DNA of 64,000 nt from contig NZ_AUFY01000011.1 of NCBI RefSeq assembly GCF_000426745.1, forward strand, positions 1-64,000, in the 5' to 3' direction. Positions within the stretch are counted from its first letter, which is position 1, and every line of letters starts with the position of its first letter. A program made the position numbers and the translations under genes. The DNA is from Veillonella montpellierensis DSM 17217 (GTDB taxonomy: Bacteria; Bacillota; Negativicutes; Veillonellales; Veillonellaceae). Below the pieces are notes generated by a model that was not told the DNA's origin, made no database searches, and was given only the letters and a program-made list of their open reading frames with translations. Shown in pieces: positions 16,797 through 25,595 of this stretch.

Positions 16797-17635
16797 TTAC
16801 TATTGTAGGTGTGCGATTTAAAAAAGCAGGAAAAATATATTATTTTTCACCAGGAACTATTAATTTAGAGTTACATGATGGTGTCATTGTGGAAACGGCT
16901 AGAGGATTAGAATATGGTTCAGTAGTAATCGGTCCTCGTATGGTAACCGATGATGCAGTGGTGCAACCATTGAAAACAGTGATTCGTAAAGCTACCGCGA
17001 AAGATATGAAGCAAGTTAATAAAAATGAGTTGCGCGAACAAAAGGCCTTTTCTATTTGTTTGGAAAAAATTGCTAACCGAAATTTGCCCATGAAATTGAT
17101 TAATGTAGAATACACATTTGATATGAATAAAATCATCTTTTTCTTTACTGCTGATGGGCGTATTGATTTTCGTGAATTGGTTAAGGATTTAGCGACTGTA
17201 TTTAGAACGCGTATTGAGTTACGACAAGTGGGCGTTCGTGATGAAGCTAAAATTATCAATAGTATTGGTGCTTGTGGTAGACCACTATGTTGTTCCACTT
17301 ATTTAGGAGATTTTTCGCCCGTATCAATTCGCATGGCTAAGGACCAAAATTTAAGTTTGAACCCGACTAAAATATCAGGTGTATGTGGTCGATTAATGTG
17401 TTGCTTAAACTATGAAGATCATTTATATGCTAAGGGGGGCGATTTGTATGTACAGAAAACAAATCAGCCGTCTGTAGACGTAGAGCCACCTGGTGTAGGT
17501 AAAGATGTGGTAACCGATGAAGGTGTCGGTAAGGTAGTAAAGATTAATAAAAATAAAAAAACTGTGAAAGTACAGCTTGAAGCAGGAAGAACTATCGATT
17601 TGCCTTGGTCAGAGGTGGCAGAACCGGATGAATGA
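16793..17635 (+). CDS. ricT: PSP1-domain protein RicT (YaaT)
   Basis: 280 residues. The PSP1 C-terminal domain and a cysteine cluster (CGRPLCC, about 161-167, and CGRLMCC, about 198-204) match the family that, with RicA and RicF in Bacillus, forms an FeS-bearing complex promoting RNase Y-dependent mRNA maturation. Whether RicA and RicF exist here is not visible. The start codon is TTG, overlapping the holB stop by four bases, with AGGAGG about 7 bases upstream. The C-terminus is a basic KOW-like stretch. Coupled translation with holB is likely. Confidence 0.9.
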   Translation: MITIVGVRFKKAGKIYYFSPGTINLELHDGVIVETARGLEYGSVVIGPRMVTDDAVVQPLKTVIRKATAKDMKQVNKNELREQKAFSICLEKIANRNLPMKLINVEYTFDMNKIIFFFTADGRIDFRELVKDLATVFRTRIELRQVGVRDEAKIINSIGACGRPLCCSTYLGDFSPVSIRMAKDQNLSLNPTKISGVCGRLMCCLNYEDHLYAKGGDLYVQKTNQPSVDVEPPGVGKDVVTDEGVGKVVKINKNKKTVKVQLEAGRTIDLPWSEVAEPDE

Positions 17636-18635
17636 GGTGAAGAATAGGAAGACTATGAATCAACCTGTTGACAGACATTTTTCAGACTTTTCCGCACAGT
17701 TAGAAGTTGCACTGAAAGAGCAAAACTTGATAGACACGGGACGATTGCTTAAAGACCCTCGTGTTCGACTGGACGATATAATTATTGATGGCATGAAATT
17801 ATATCAGCGGTCGGATCAATTTTGCTTTTCTATTGATGCGGTTATATTAGCTAATTTTATACCTTATAAAGCAAAGGATTCCTATGTGGAATTGGGAACT
17901 GGCACAGGCATAATTCCTTTATTGGCTACTGCGAAAGGTTGTAGACATATTGTAGGAGTTGAAAAAAATCCCATCATGGCGTTATTGGCAACATGTAGTG
18001 TAGACTATAATCAAAAGAAAGAGTCGATTCAGATTATACAAGGTGATTATCGACAACTAGCCACATGGCAAACGATGAAGCACGTATTCGTAGAAGTGAT
18101 AGAAAACACACAAAATCATTCCATTAATTCCGTAAGCCATGATTATAAGATAGATAGTAAGTCATCTTCTTATAAGAAAGACACTGCCTCGCCCATGGTC
18201 GCCTATATCCCCTATAAGGTAGAACGGCACTTTGATGGCGTCATTGCTAACCCCCCGTATTATGGCGTCAACTGCGGTGCTCTTTCACAGCATAAGGATA
18301 GGGCGTTAGCACTTCATGAAGATGACACATCGTTAGATGAGGTGATACAGGCCGCTAAAAGGCTTGTTAAATGTAAAGGAAAATTTTGGATGATTTATGT
18401 AGCGGATCGTATATCCTATGTGCTAAGGCTCTTAGAAGCCCATGGGTTTGCCCCTAAACGTATACGATTTGTTCATAGTTTTCCTCATCAGGTAGCCAAA
18501 TTAGTACTCGTTGAAGCGGTACAAGGGGGAAAAGAGGGCGTTATGGTAGAACCGCCTTTATATATCTATCAAGAAAAAAATGTATACAGTAAGGAGGTGA
18601 GTGACTGGTATGGAGAACAACTCATGGATACATGA
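17628..18635 (+). CDS. tRNA1(Val) (adenine(37)-N6)-methyltransferase-like protein (YabB)
   Basis: 335 residues from ATG 17628; ATG 17655 is an equally good start. Class I SAM-dependent methyltransferase: SAM loop ELGTGTGIIPLL at about residue 88 and catalytic IANPPYYG at about 205, the motif for N6-adenine methylation. Homologues modify A37 of tRNA1(Val) (TrmN6). Between the SAM-binding core and NPPY lies an extra segment of some 45 residues (about 157-200) rich in Ser, Asn, His and Lys that looks like a disordered insertion. It overlaps the ricT end and is followed by rsmI. Confidence 0.82.
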   Translation: MNEVKNRKTMNQPVDRHFSDFSAQLEVALKEQNLIDTGRLLKDPRVRLDDIIIDGMKLYQRSDQFCFSIDAVILANFIPYKAKDSYVELGTGTGIIPLLATAKGCRHIVGVEKNPIMALLATCSVDYNQKKESIQIIQGDYRQLATWQTMKHVFVEVIENTQNHSINSVSHDYKIDSKSSSYKKDTASPMVAYIPYKVERHFDGVIANPPYYGVNCGALSQHKDRALALHEDDTSLDEVIQAAKRLVKCKGKFWMIYVADRISYVLRLLEAHGFAPKRIRFVHSFPHQVAKLVLVEAVQGGKEGVMVEPPLYIYQEKNVYSKEVSDWYGEQLMDT

Positions 18636-19599
18636 AAAAAATGATAGTATTCATATAGAAAATGCCAAGCAAGATAAGGTATCGATGAGTGGGGATAGTA
18701 GATTCGTTGACCATGCAATACATGATGTAGAGCGTCATAGAAGTGGCGTACTATACTTGGTACCAACGCCGATTGGAAATATGGAAGACATGACCTATCG
18801 AGCGGTTAGAGTATTAAGAGAAGTGGATATGATTGCCGCTGAAGATACAAGACATACGGGCATTTTATTATCCTATTATGATATTCATAAACCATTAATT
18901 TCTTATCACGAACATAATAAGAATGAGAAGGGTGCGTATTTACTTTCTTTACTACAAGCGGGTAACTCCGTTGCTCAAGTGAGTGATGCAGGTATGCCAG
19001 CTATTTCTGATCCAGGTGCAGACTTAGTCAAAAAAGCGATTGCAGCGGGGATTTCCATTGTTCCTTTACCAGGTGCTAATGCAGCATTGACATCACTCAT
19101 TGCTTCAGGCCTTTCTACAAAACAGTTTACATTTTTTGGATTTTTGCCAAAGCGAAAGTCGAATCGCAAAGAAATGTTATCTCGCATACGTTCACAAGAA
19201 GGAACATTATTGTTTTATGAGGCACCCCATCGGTTGCAAGACGTGTTATTAGATATGCATGAACAATTAGGCAATCGACCGATTGTGATTGCTCGAGAAG
19301 TGACAAAAAAATTTGAAACTATGATTCGCACAGATTTGTCATCCTTAGTGGCGGATGATAGTCAAATTATGTATAAAGGTGAATTTGTAGTCGTTGTCGG
19401 CGGAGCGGAAACATCGCTAAACACGGCGGTGCATGATGATACTACGGAAGATATTCCTTATGAAGAAGCTGTATATAGTCTTATACAGAGTGGTATAGCT
19501 AAAAAAGAAGCGATACGAATCGTTGCTAAGAAGCGTCATGTATCACGGCGAGATGTATATAATGCCGTAGAGGCAGCGAGTGGGCAAGGAGGATTTTAA
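18610..19599 (+). CDS. rsmI: 16S rRNA (cytidine(1402)-2'-O)-methyltransferase
   Basis: 329 residues. Ribosomal RNA methylase of the tetrapyrrole-methylase fold: GVLYLVPTPIGN at about residue 46, AAEDTRHTG at about 76 and VSDAGMPAISDPG at about 124 are family signatures. About 40 polar residues precede the conserved start, longer than usual. AAGGAGGTGA at 18591-18600 serves ATG 18610 at a rather long distance; GTG 18601 is too close. It overlaps the methyltransferase gene before it, and metG begins three bases after its stop, so they form one operon. Confidence 0.92.
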   Translation: MENNSWIHEKNDSIHIENAKQDKVSMSGDSRFVDHAIHDVERHRSGVLYLVPTPIGNMEDMTYRAVRVLREVDMIAAEDTRHTGILLSYYDIHKPLISYHEHNKNEKGAYLLSLLQAGNSVAQVSDAGMPAISDPGADLVKKAIAAGISIVPLPGANAALTSLIASGLSTKQFTFFGFLPKRKSNRKEMLSRIRSQEGTLLFYEAPHRLQDVLLDMHEQLGNRPIVIAREVTKKFETMIRTDLSSLVADDSQIMYKGEFVVVVGGAETSLNTAVHDDTTEDIPYEEAVYSLIQSGIAKKEAIRIVAKKRHVSRRDVYNAVEAASGQGGF

Positions 19600-19601
19600 G
19601 A

Positions 19602-21599
19602 ATGGCAGAAAATAAACGTTTTTATATTACCACACCGATTTACTACCCTAGTGCTAAATTGCATATAGGTCATACGTACTGCACTACAGTGGCGGATACG
19701 ATTGCTCGGTATAAACGATTAGCGGGCTATACAGTACGTTTTTTGACAGGATCTGATGAACATGGGCAAAAGATTCAGCGTGCGGCTGAAGAGAGAGGTA
19801 TTACACCCATTGAGTATACAAATGAGATTGTAGCTACCTTTCAGAACCTTTGGAAACGATTGAACATTTCTAATGACGATTTTATTAGGACTACAGATGC
19901 TCGTCATGAACGTGTAGTACAAGCTTTATTTCAACGAGCTTATGACAATGGAGATATTTATAAAGCGGAATATGAAGGTTGGTATTGTACGCCATGTGAA
20001 AGTTTTTGGACAGAACAAAAATTGGGGGATAATCATACCTGCCCTGACTGTGGTCGACCAGTAGAATTGGTTAAAGAAGAAAGTTACTTCTTTAAAATGA
20101 ACAAATATGCCGATCGATGGCTACAATTCATTGAAGAACATCCTGACTTTATCCAACCAGAATCACGACGGAATGAAATGATTCAGTTTGTGAAACAAGG
20201 GTTAGAGGACTTGTGTGTATCTCGTACTAGTTTTGACTGGGGTATTCAAGTACCTTTCGATAAAAAACATGTTGTCTATGTATGGTTTGATGCACTCGTT
20301 AACTATATTAGTGCGTTGGAACCAACTATAGATGGAGACACATTAACAGGTGATTTATATAATACATTTTGGCCAGCAGATTTGCATTTGGTAGGGAAAG
20401 AAATTGTTCGATTCCATACGATTATTTGGCCGATTATGTTGATGAGTTTAGGACTTCCCCTTCCAAAACAAGTGTTTGGTCATGGCTGGTTAATTGTAGA
20501 TGGCACAAAAATGAGTAAATCCTTGGGGAATGTGATTGACCCGATTCCATTGATTGATACATACGGATCGGATGCATTGCGGTATTTCTTACTCAGCGAG
20601 ATTCAGTTGGGAAATGATGGTAACTTTACATTACCTAATTTTGTACAACGCATTAATTCTGACTTGGCTAATGATTTAGGTAATTTGTTGAATCGTACAG
20701 TAGCGATGATTGAAAAATATCATCATGGAATTCTTACGAAATGTGATAGCACGAGCGAATTTGATACAGATTTAGTAGCGTTGGCGATGCAAACAGTTAC
20801 TGGTTATGAGGAACATATGGAACATATGGAACTTAATAAAGCCTTAAAAGCTGTATGGACTTTCATTAGTCGTACCAATAAATATATTGATGAAACAACA
20901 CCATGGATATTGGCGAAACATAGTCATGAAGGTGATGAAGAACGGTTACAGGCAGTTATGTATCACTTAGCAGAAGCGTTGCGTATCATTGCCATCTTAG
21001 TATCACCAATCTTACCATCTGGTGCACCTCGTATTTGGGAACAATTAGGACTTACAGGATTTGACAAGATTACCTTACAGGATGCCACTACATGGGGGCA
21101 GATTCCAACTGGTACAAAGGTGATGAAAGGGGAACCAATTTACCCTCGTTTTGATATACCAGAAATGATAGAGGTGTCATCAGATATAGAAAAAGAAAAG
21201 GGAACAGTAGTAACGAATACAGAGGAGGGTAAACCTGTGGAAGATAGTACAGTAGAAACGATTCCTCCTATTAAGGAGTCGATTAGCTACGATGATTTTG
21301 AAAAGCTAGACTTACGCGTAGCTAAAGTGTTAACTTGTGAAAAAGTGAAGAAATCAAAAAAATTACTTAAATTTACCTTAGATGTTGGTGTAGAAGAACG
21401 AACTGTAGTTAGTGGTATTTCTAATTATTATGAACCAGAAGAACTTATAGGGAAAAAAGTTATTTATTTAGCGAACCTATCACCACGTAAGTTAATGGGA
21501 ATAGAATCATATGGTATGATTTTATCAGCCTCTGATTTTTCAGAACATTTAGAAGTAACTACGATTCAAGATATGGCACCAGGAAGTTTGGTGAAATAA
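19602..21599 (+). CDS. metG: Methionyl-tRNA synthetase
   Basis: 665 residues. Class I synthetase: HIGH motif as HIGHTYCTT near residue 22, four-cysteine zinc knuckle (CTPCES and CPDCGRP, about 127-150), KMSKS at about 303, and a C-terminal tRNA-binding OB-fold domain (about 560-665, DLRVAKV and SPRKLMGIES). It charges tRNA-Met. The linker before the OB domain is Glu- and Lys-rich. Its stop overlaps the tatD start by one base (TAATG). Confidence 0.97.
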   Translation: MAENKRFYITTPIYYPSAKLHIGHTYCTTVADTIARYKRLAGYTVRFLTGSDEHGQKIQRAAEERGITPIEYTNEIVATFQNLWKRLNISNDDFIRTTDARHERVVQALFQRAYDNGDIYKAEYEGWYCTPCESFWTEQKLGDNHTCPDCGRPVELVKEESYFFKMNKYADRWLQFIEEHPDFIQPESRRNEMIQFVKQGLEDLCVSRTSFDWGIQVPFDKKHVVYVWFDALVNYISALEPTIDGDTLTGDLYNTFWPADLHLVGKEIVRFHTIIWPIMLMSLGLPLPKQVFGHGWLIVDGTKMSKSLGNVIDPIPLIDTYGSDALRYFLLSEIQLGNDGNFTLPNFVQRINSDLANDLGNLLNRTVAMIEKYHHGILTKCDSTSEFDTDLVALAMQTVTGYEEHMEHMELNKALKAVWTFISRTNKYIDETTPWILAKHSHEGDEERLQAVMYHLAEALRIIAILVSPILPSGAPRIWEQLGLTGFDKITLQDATTWGQIPTGTKVMKGEPIYPRFDIPEMIEVSSDIEKEKGTVVTNTEEGKPVEDSTVETIPPIKESISYDDFEKLDLRVAKVLTCEKVKKSKKLLKFTLDVGVEERTVVSGISNYYEPEELIGKKVIYLANLSPRKLMGIESYGMILSASDFSEHLEVTTIQDMAPGSLVK

Positions 21600-22369
21600 T
21601 GAAATTATTTGATACACATGCCCATGTCAATGATGAAGCCTTTTTGGATGATAGAGAGCGTATGCTAGAGGCGTGTTTTGATAGTGGCGTAGAATATATC
21701 GTATGTCCCGGCTGTGATCGACCTACTTCTGAATCGGCAGTTGCCTTGGCAGAGCGGTATACACAAATTTATGCCGCGGTTGGCTTACACCCAGAAGAGG
21801 TGAAAACGGCTAAGGAAGAAGATTTTGAATATTATTACACTACGGCTAAAGAGCATCCGAAGGTTGTAGCCATTGGTGAAATCGGACTAGACTATTATTG
21901 GGACACATCTACAAAAGACCTACAAAAAGAATATTTCATTCGTCAGTTAGCCATTGCACGAGAGGTAGATGTGCCGATTATTATTCATGATCGCGATGCA
22001 CATGGGGACATAATGGATTTATTACGCCTTCATGGAAAAGGGAATCGAGGTATTTTTCATTGCTACTCGGGCAGTTACGAAATGGCTCGACAAGCGATGA
22101 AGATGGGATTTTATATCTCTTTTGCAGGACCAGTAGTATTTCCAAAATCTACATCCTTAAAAGAAGTGGCAAAAGAAATTCCTTTGGATAGACTATTAGT
22201 AGAAACTGATTCCCCTTATTTAACACCGCCTCCTTTTAGAGGAAAACGGAATGATCCATCTAAGACACAATTTGTGGTAGAAGAGATTGCTCGATTAAAA
22301 GGGATTGATCAAGAAGAATTAGCACATATCACTCTTGAGAATGGTAAAACAATTTTTAATATAAAATAA
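21599..22369 (+). CDS. tatD: TatD-family metal-dependent deoxyribonuclease
   Basis: 256 residues, amidohydrolase-like TIM barrel. Metal ligands are visible: DTHAHV at residue 5, GEIGLDYYWD at about 92, HDRDAH, FHCYSG at about 153, and ETDSPYLTPPP at about 201. Members act as 3'-5' DNases in repair or turnover, and some act as D-aminoacyl-tRNA deacylases. Gene order metG-tatD-rnmV-ksgA is common in Firmicutes; here three polyphosphate genes stand between tatD and rnmV. Confidence 0.93.
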   Translation: MKLFDTHAHVNDEAFLDDRERMLEACFDSGVEYIVCPGCDRPTSESAVALAERYTQIYAAVGLHPEEVKTAKEEDFEYYYTTAKEHPKVVAIGEIGLDYYWDTSTKDLQKEYFIRQLAIAREVDVPIIIHDRDAHGDIMDLLRLHGKGNRGIFHCYSGSYEMARQAMKMGFYISFAGPVVFPKSTSLKEVAKEIPLDRLLVETDSPYLTPPPFRGKRNDPSKTQFVVEEIARLKGIDQEELAHITLENGKTIFNIK

Positions 22370-22446
22370 TAAGAGGCACATTGCTTGGTAGAACTCTGTA
22401 TATAGATATTCTATATATTAGCAACTATTAAGTAGTGTGCTCTTTT
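22370..22446 (+). terminator. Long hairpin terminator after tatD
   Basis: AAGAGGCACATTGCTTGGTAG pairs with CTATTAAGTAGTGTGCTCTT through Watson-Crick and G-U pairs with one bulge. An inner stem (TATATAG / CTATATA) lies in the loop, and TTTT follows. It separates the metG-tatD operon from the polyphosphate operon. Confidence 0.75.
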
Positions 22447-22476
22447 GTAAGGTAGTCAGAAAGATTTGGAGTTTAT

Positions 22477-24015
22477 ATGGAACGACTAGCATTGATAGAC
22501 TTGGGGTCAAATTCAGTACGGTTTGTGATTAGTGAAATTGCAGATAATGAGAGTTATCGGCTTATTTATCAGGAAAAAGAGAGCATTCGTCTTAGTGAAG
22601 GTATGTGGGAAACTAATTATTTAACGGAAGCGGCTATGAAGCGTGCTATTAATGCGTTACAAGTTTTTTCACATATGGCAGAAATTATGAAGACAACACA
22701 CGTGTATGCAGTGGCCACAGCAGCAGTACGATTTTCTCGTAATGGTAAGGCCTTTATTAAACGGGTGTATGAAGAAACGGGAATTACCTTAACCTGTATA
22801 TCTGGTGAAGAAGAAGCTCGATTGGGATTCCTTGGTGTCATTAATACAATCGGATTGGATAATTTTGTGCTCTTTGATTTAGGCGGTGCTAGTACGGAAG
22901 TATCCTTAGTAGAAAATCGACAAGTGGTGCGTTCAGTGAGTCTACCTATGGGGGCGTTAACATTGACGGGGATGTTCCAACATGGCACAGAGTTAACGAC
23001 GAAAGAGTATGATATAATGATAGCCCATATTCAAATGCTACTAGAAGATGAACCGTGGCTAAAACAGATAGGATGGCCCTTAGTTGGTATTGGTGGTACG
23101 GCTAGGAATATGGCTAAAATAGATCAGCGCTCTCACGATTATCCCATTGCTAAACTCCATAATTATGAATTAAAATATTCACGAATAGTAGAAATTTTAC
23201 AATTAGTGACGAGTAAGTCATTAGCACAACGGCGTAAAATCCCTGGACTTTCTCAAGAACGAGCCGATATTATTGTGGCGGGAGCAGCCTTGATTCAACA
23301 ACTTAGTAAGCATGTTGGTGCTAAATCGATGTATATCGGTGGGGCCGGGCTTCGAGAAGGTTTATTTTATGATTACTATGGTAAACATTACATGAATACA
23401 TCTGGTGTTATTGATGATATATTAATGCATTCTGCAGAAAATGTACTGCTATCAATGCCTCAAAATGATTTGGATCATGTAAAATATACGGCAAATTTGG
23501 CAGATACGATTTTTGAACAATGGCAATCATTACACGGTTGTAATGAACGGATACGTAAATTATTAATGGTGGCCGCATTATTACATGATATGGGCAAACA
23601 AATTAATTATTACAGTCATGCTAGACATAGTGCGTATATGCTAGTTAATAGCAATTTATATGGTATTTCTCATGTGGAACAAGCCATATGTGCTTTCATT
23701 GTTATGAATTCTCATGGATATACGAATAAATTATATAAAACATCAGAGTATGCTAAATTATTAGGTAGTGGACATAAGATGATAATTGCTAAAATGTCAC
23801 TTATTTTAAGTGTTGCGGAAGCGATTGATGAAAGTCATGAACAATTGGCCGTATCTGTATCATCTGTGATTACAGATAGAGAAGTGATATTGACAGTATG
23901 GACAAAAAAACGGGCTAATGCCTTAATCGCTATGGCTGCTATCGACAAGTTGACGAAGTCATTTAAAAAAGAATTTAAAAAAGAATTATTGGTAGAGTGG
24001 AAAGAGCGACTATAG
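22477..24015 (+). CDS. ppx: Ppx/GppA exopolyphosphatase with C-terminal HD domain
   Basis: 512 residues. The actin-like phosphatase domain has all the usual motifs: ALIDLGSNSVRF at 5, SGEEEARLGF at about 110, LFDLGGASTE at about 132 and GIGGTARNMA at about 205. A C-terminal HD-type domain follows (LLHDMGKQINYY at about 368 with downstream HSAYM). It should hydrolyse the ends of polyphosphate or pppGpp. Next come a degenerate paralogue and ppk, a synthesis and breakdown operon for polyphosphate. Confidence 0.92.
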   Translation: MERLALIDLGSNSVRFVISEIADNESYRLIYQEKESIRLSEGMWETNYLTEAAMKRAINALQVFSHMAEIMKTTHVYAVATAAVRFSRNGKAFIKRVYEETGITLTCISGEEEARLGFLGVINTIGLDNFVLFDLGGASTEVSLVENRQVVRSVSLPMGALTLTGMFQHGTELTTKEYDIMIAHIQMLLEDEPWLKQIGWPLVGIGGTARNMAKIDQRSHDYPIAKLHNYELKYSRIVEILQLVTSKSLAQRRKIPGLSQERADIIVAGAALIQQLSKHVGAKSMYIGGAGLREGLFYDYYGKHYMNTSGVIDDILMHSAENVLLSMPQNDLDHVKYTANLADTIFEQWQSLHGCNERIRKLLMVAALLHDMGKQINYYSHARHSAYMLVNSNLYGISHVEQAICAFIVMNSHGYTNKLYKTSEYAKLLGSGHKMIIAKMSLILSVAEAIDESHEQLAVSVSSVITDREVILTVWTKKRANALIAMAAIDKLTKSFKKEFKKELLVEWKERL

Positions 24016-24041
24016 ACGATGTATCATGGTGAGGTGTAAAG

Positions 24042-25595
24042 ATGGGTCTCTATAAACCATTACGCTATGCTATTTTGCATGTAGGTGCTAGTAGCATGAG
24101 TATTACTATATTAGAGTATCAAACAATCGATAAGGTAAAAGTAATTGATTACGCACGGCGAGAAGTCACATTTGGAGAAGAATTGTTTCAAACGAATCGA
24201 TTAAGCTTTAAGACGATTGAGGAAATATGTGTAGTATTAAAAGGCTATAAATCGCTTATGGCCGATTATGGTATATCACGGTATAAATTATATGGTACCG
24301 CTGTAGTGCGAGAAGCGATTAATCGTCGCAGTATTTTAGATCAAATTTTTATTCATACAGGTATGCGCGTTGAAGTGGTTGATATGCCTAAGGAAGTATA
24401 TTATAAATATTTTCTACTATACTTTTCTATGAATGAGGAACACTTGTTACGTGATGATGAAGCGGTGCTATTTTTAGAAATGAGTTCTGGTGGTGTAGGG
24501 TTGACCGTTTGGAAAGGTGGATCTATGCTGTTTCAAAGAAATGTGCATAGTGGATCCTTGCGCATTATGGAATCCTTTAACCGTAATGAACGGGCGGCAG
24601 CCACATTTCCAACGGCTGTAGCAGAATATATACGGCGTATGATTTCTCCTTTAAAAGCGGAATTACAAGAATGTCATATTACGAGCATTGTCTTATCTGG
24701 TGATGAAGCACGACTCATTGCGAAACTTATGAATTATGGAGAAGTATCAGATGCAACACGTAGTATTGATCCCCAGATTTTTAACGATTTCTTTGATTCC
24801 TTTCATGGTGTAACTGCGACAAAATTGATCAATCGATTTCATTTACCAGAATTTAAAGCACATATATTAATGCCGACTATTATTTTACATCATGAGTTGA
24901 TTAGTATGATTCGTCCTAAGCGACTATTGATGAATCGTGCATCTTTTTCAGAAGGTATTAGTTTATATTATGGCGCAGAATACGAAAAACATCCCTATTT
25001 ACATATGTTGAGGGAACAAAATATACAGTTGGCTCGTGCTATTGCAGCCCGTTATCATACAGATGCATTGCATGATCGAGAAGTAGAACGATTTAGCTTG
25101 CAATTTTGCCAAGCCTTAACATCCTATGGATTGCCAGAACGTTGGGCCTACTTGAGCCGCTTCGCAGCCATTTTATGCAGTGTAGGGAAATATGTAAGTC
25201 TTCGTAACCATGGGGAACACTCGTATCATATCATTATGGGTACAGATATTTTTGGCTTGTCGGAACAGGAAAAAGAAGTAGTGGCTAATGTGGTGTATTA
25301 TCACTATAAAGGGACACCTAGTGATGATGACGACAATTTTTCCAAACTTACAGAATTACAAAAGATACAAGTGACTAAATTGGTGGCGATTATTCGCACT
25401 GCTTGTTCCTTAGATGCAGGTAGCAATCAAAAGGTAGAAAGTATTGATATTCAGATTGAGGATAATATGGTTCATGTCATTGCGTATACACAAGAAGATA
25501 TTTCCTTAGAAGAATGGATCTTTAAACGTGATTCTGAATATTTCACAGAAATTTTTGGCATGGAAATTCAATTGATCATTCGGAGGAATAGGTAA
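24042..25595 (+). CDS. Degenerate Ppx/GppA paralogue, probable pseudoenzyme
   Basis: 517 residues, the same length and layout as the gene before it. The functional motifs are eroded at matching places: DLGSNS is HVGASS, SGEEEAR is MPKEVYYKY, DLGGAST is EMSSGGVG, and the HD motif LLHDMGK is ILCSVGK. The reading frame is intact and full-length, so the protein is probably kept for a non-catalytic job such as regulating its active paralogue or Ppk. That role is inference. It begins 26 bases after ppx and its stop overlaps the ppk start by one base, so the three are co-expressed. Confidence 0.75.
   Translation: MGLYKPLRYAILHVGASSMSITILEYQTIDKVKVIDYARREVTFGEELFQTNRLSFKTIEEICVVLKGYKSLMADYGISRYKLYGTAVVREAINRRSILDQIFIHTGMRVEVVDMPKEVYYKYFLLYFSMNEEHLLRDDEAVLFLEMSSGGVGLTVWKGGSMLFQRNVHSGSLRIMESFNRNERAAATFPTAVAEYIRRMISPLKAELQECHITSIVLSGDEARLIAKLMNYGEVSDATRSIDPQIFNDFFDSFHGVTATKLINRFHLPEFKAHILMPTIILHHELISMIRPKRLLMNRASFSEGISLYYGAEYEKHPYLHMLREQNIQLARAIAARYHTDALHDREVERFSLQFCQALTSYGLPERWAYLSRFAAILCSVGKYVSLRNHGEHSYHIIMGTDIFGLSEQEKEVVANVVYYHYKGTPSDDDDNFSKLTELQKIQVTKLVAIIRTACSLDAGSNQKVESIDIQIEDNMVHVIAYTQEDISLEEWIFKRDSEYFTEIFGMEIQLIIRRNR

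Noticed and set aside
16840-17298. Open frame of 152 codons on the minus strand inside ricT
   Set aside because: Antisense shadow of ricT with no start signal or family resemblance.
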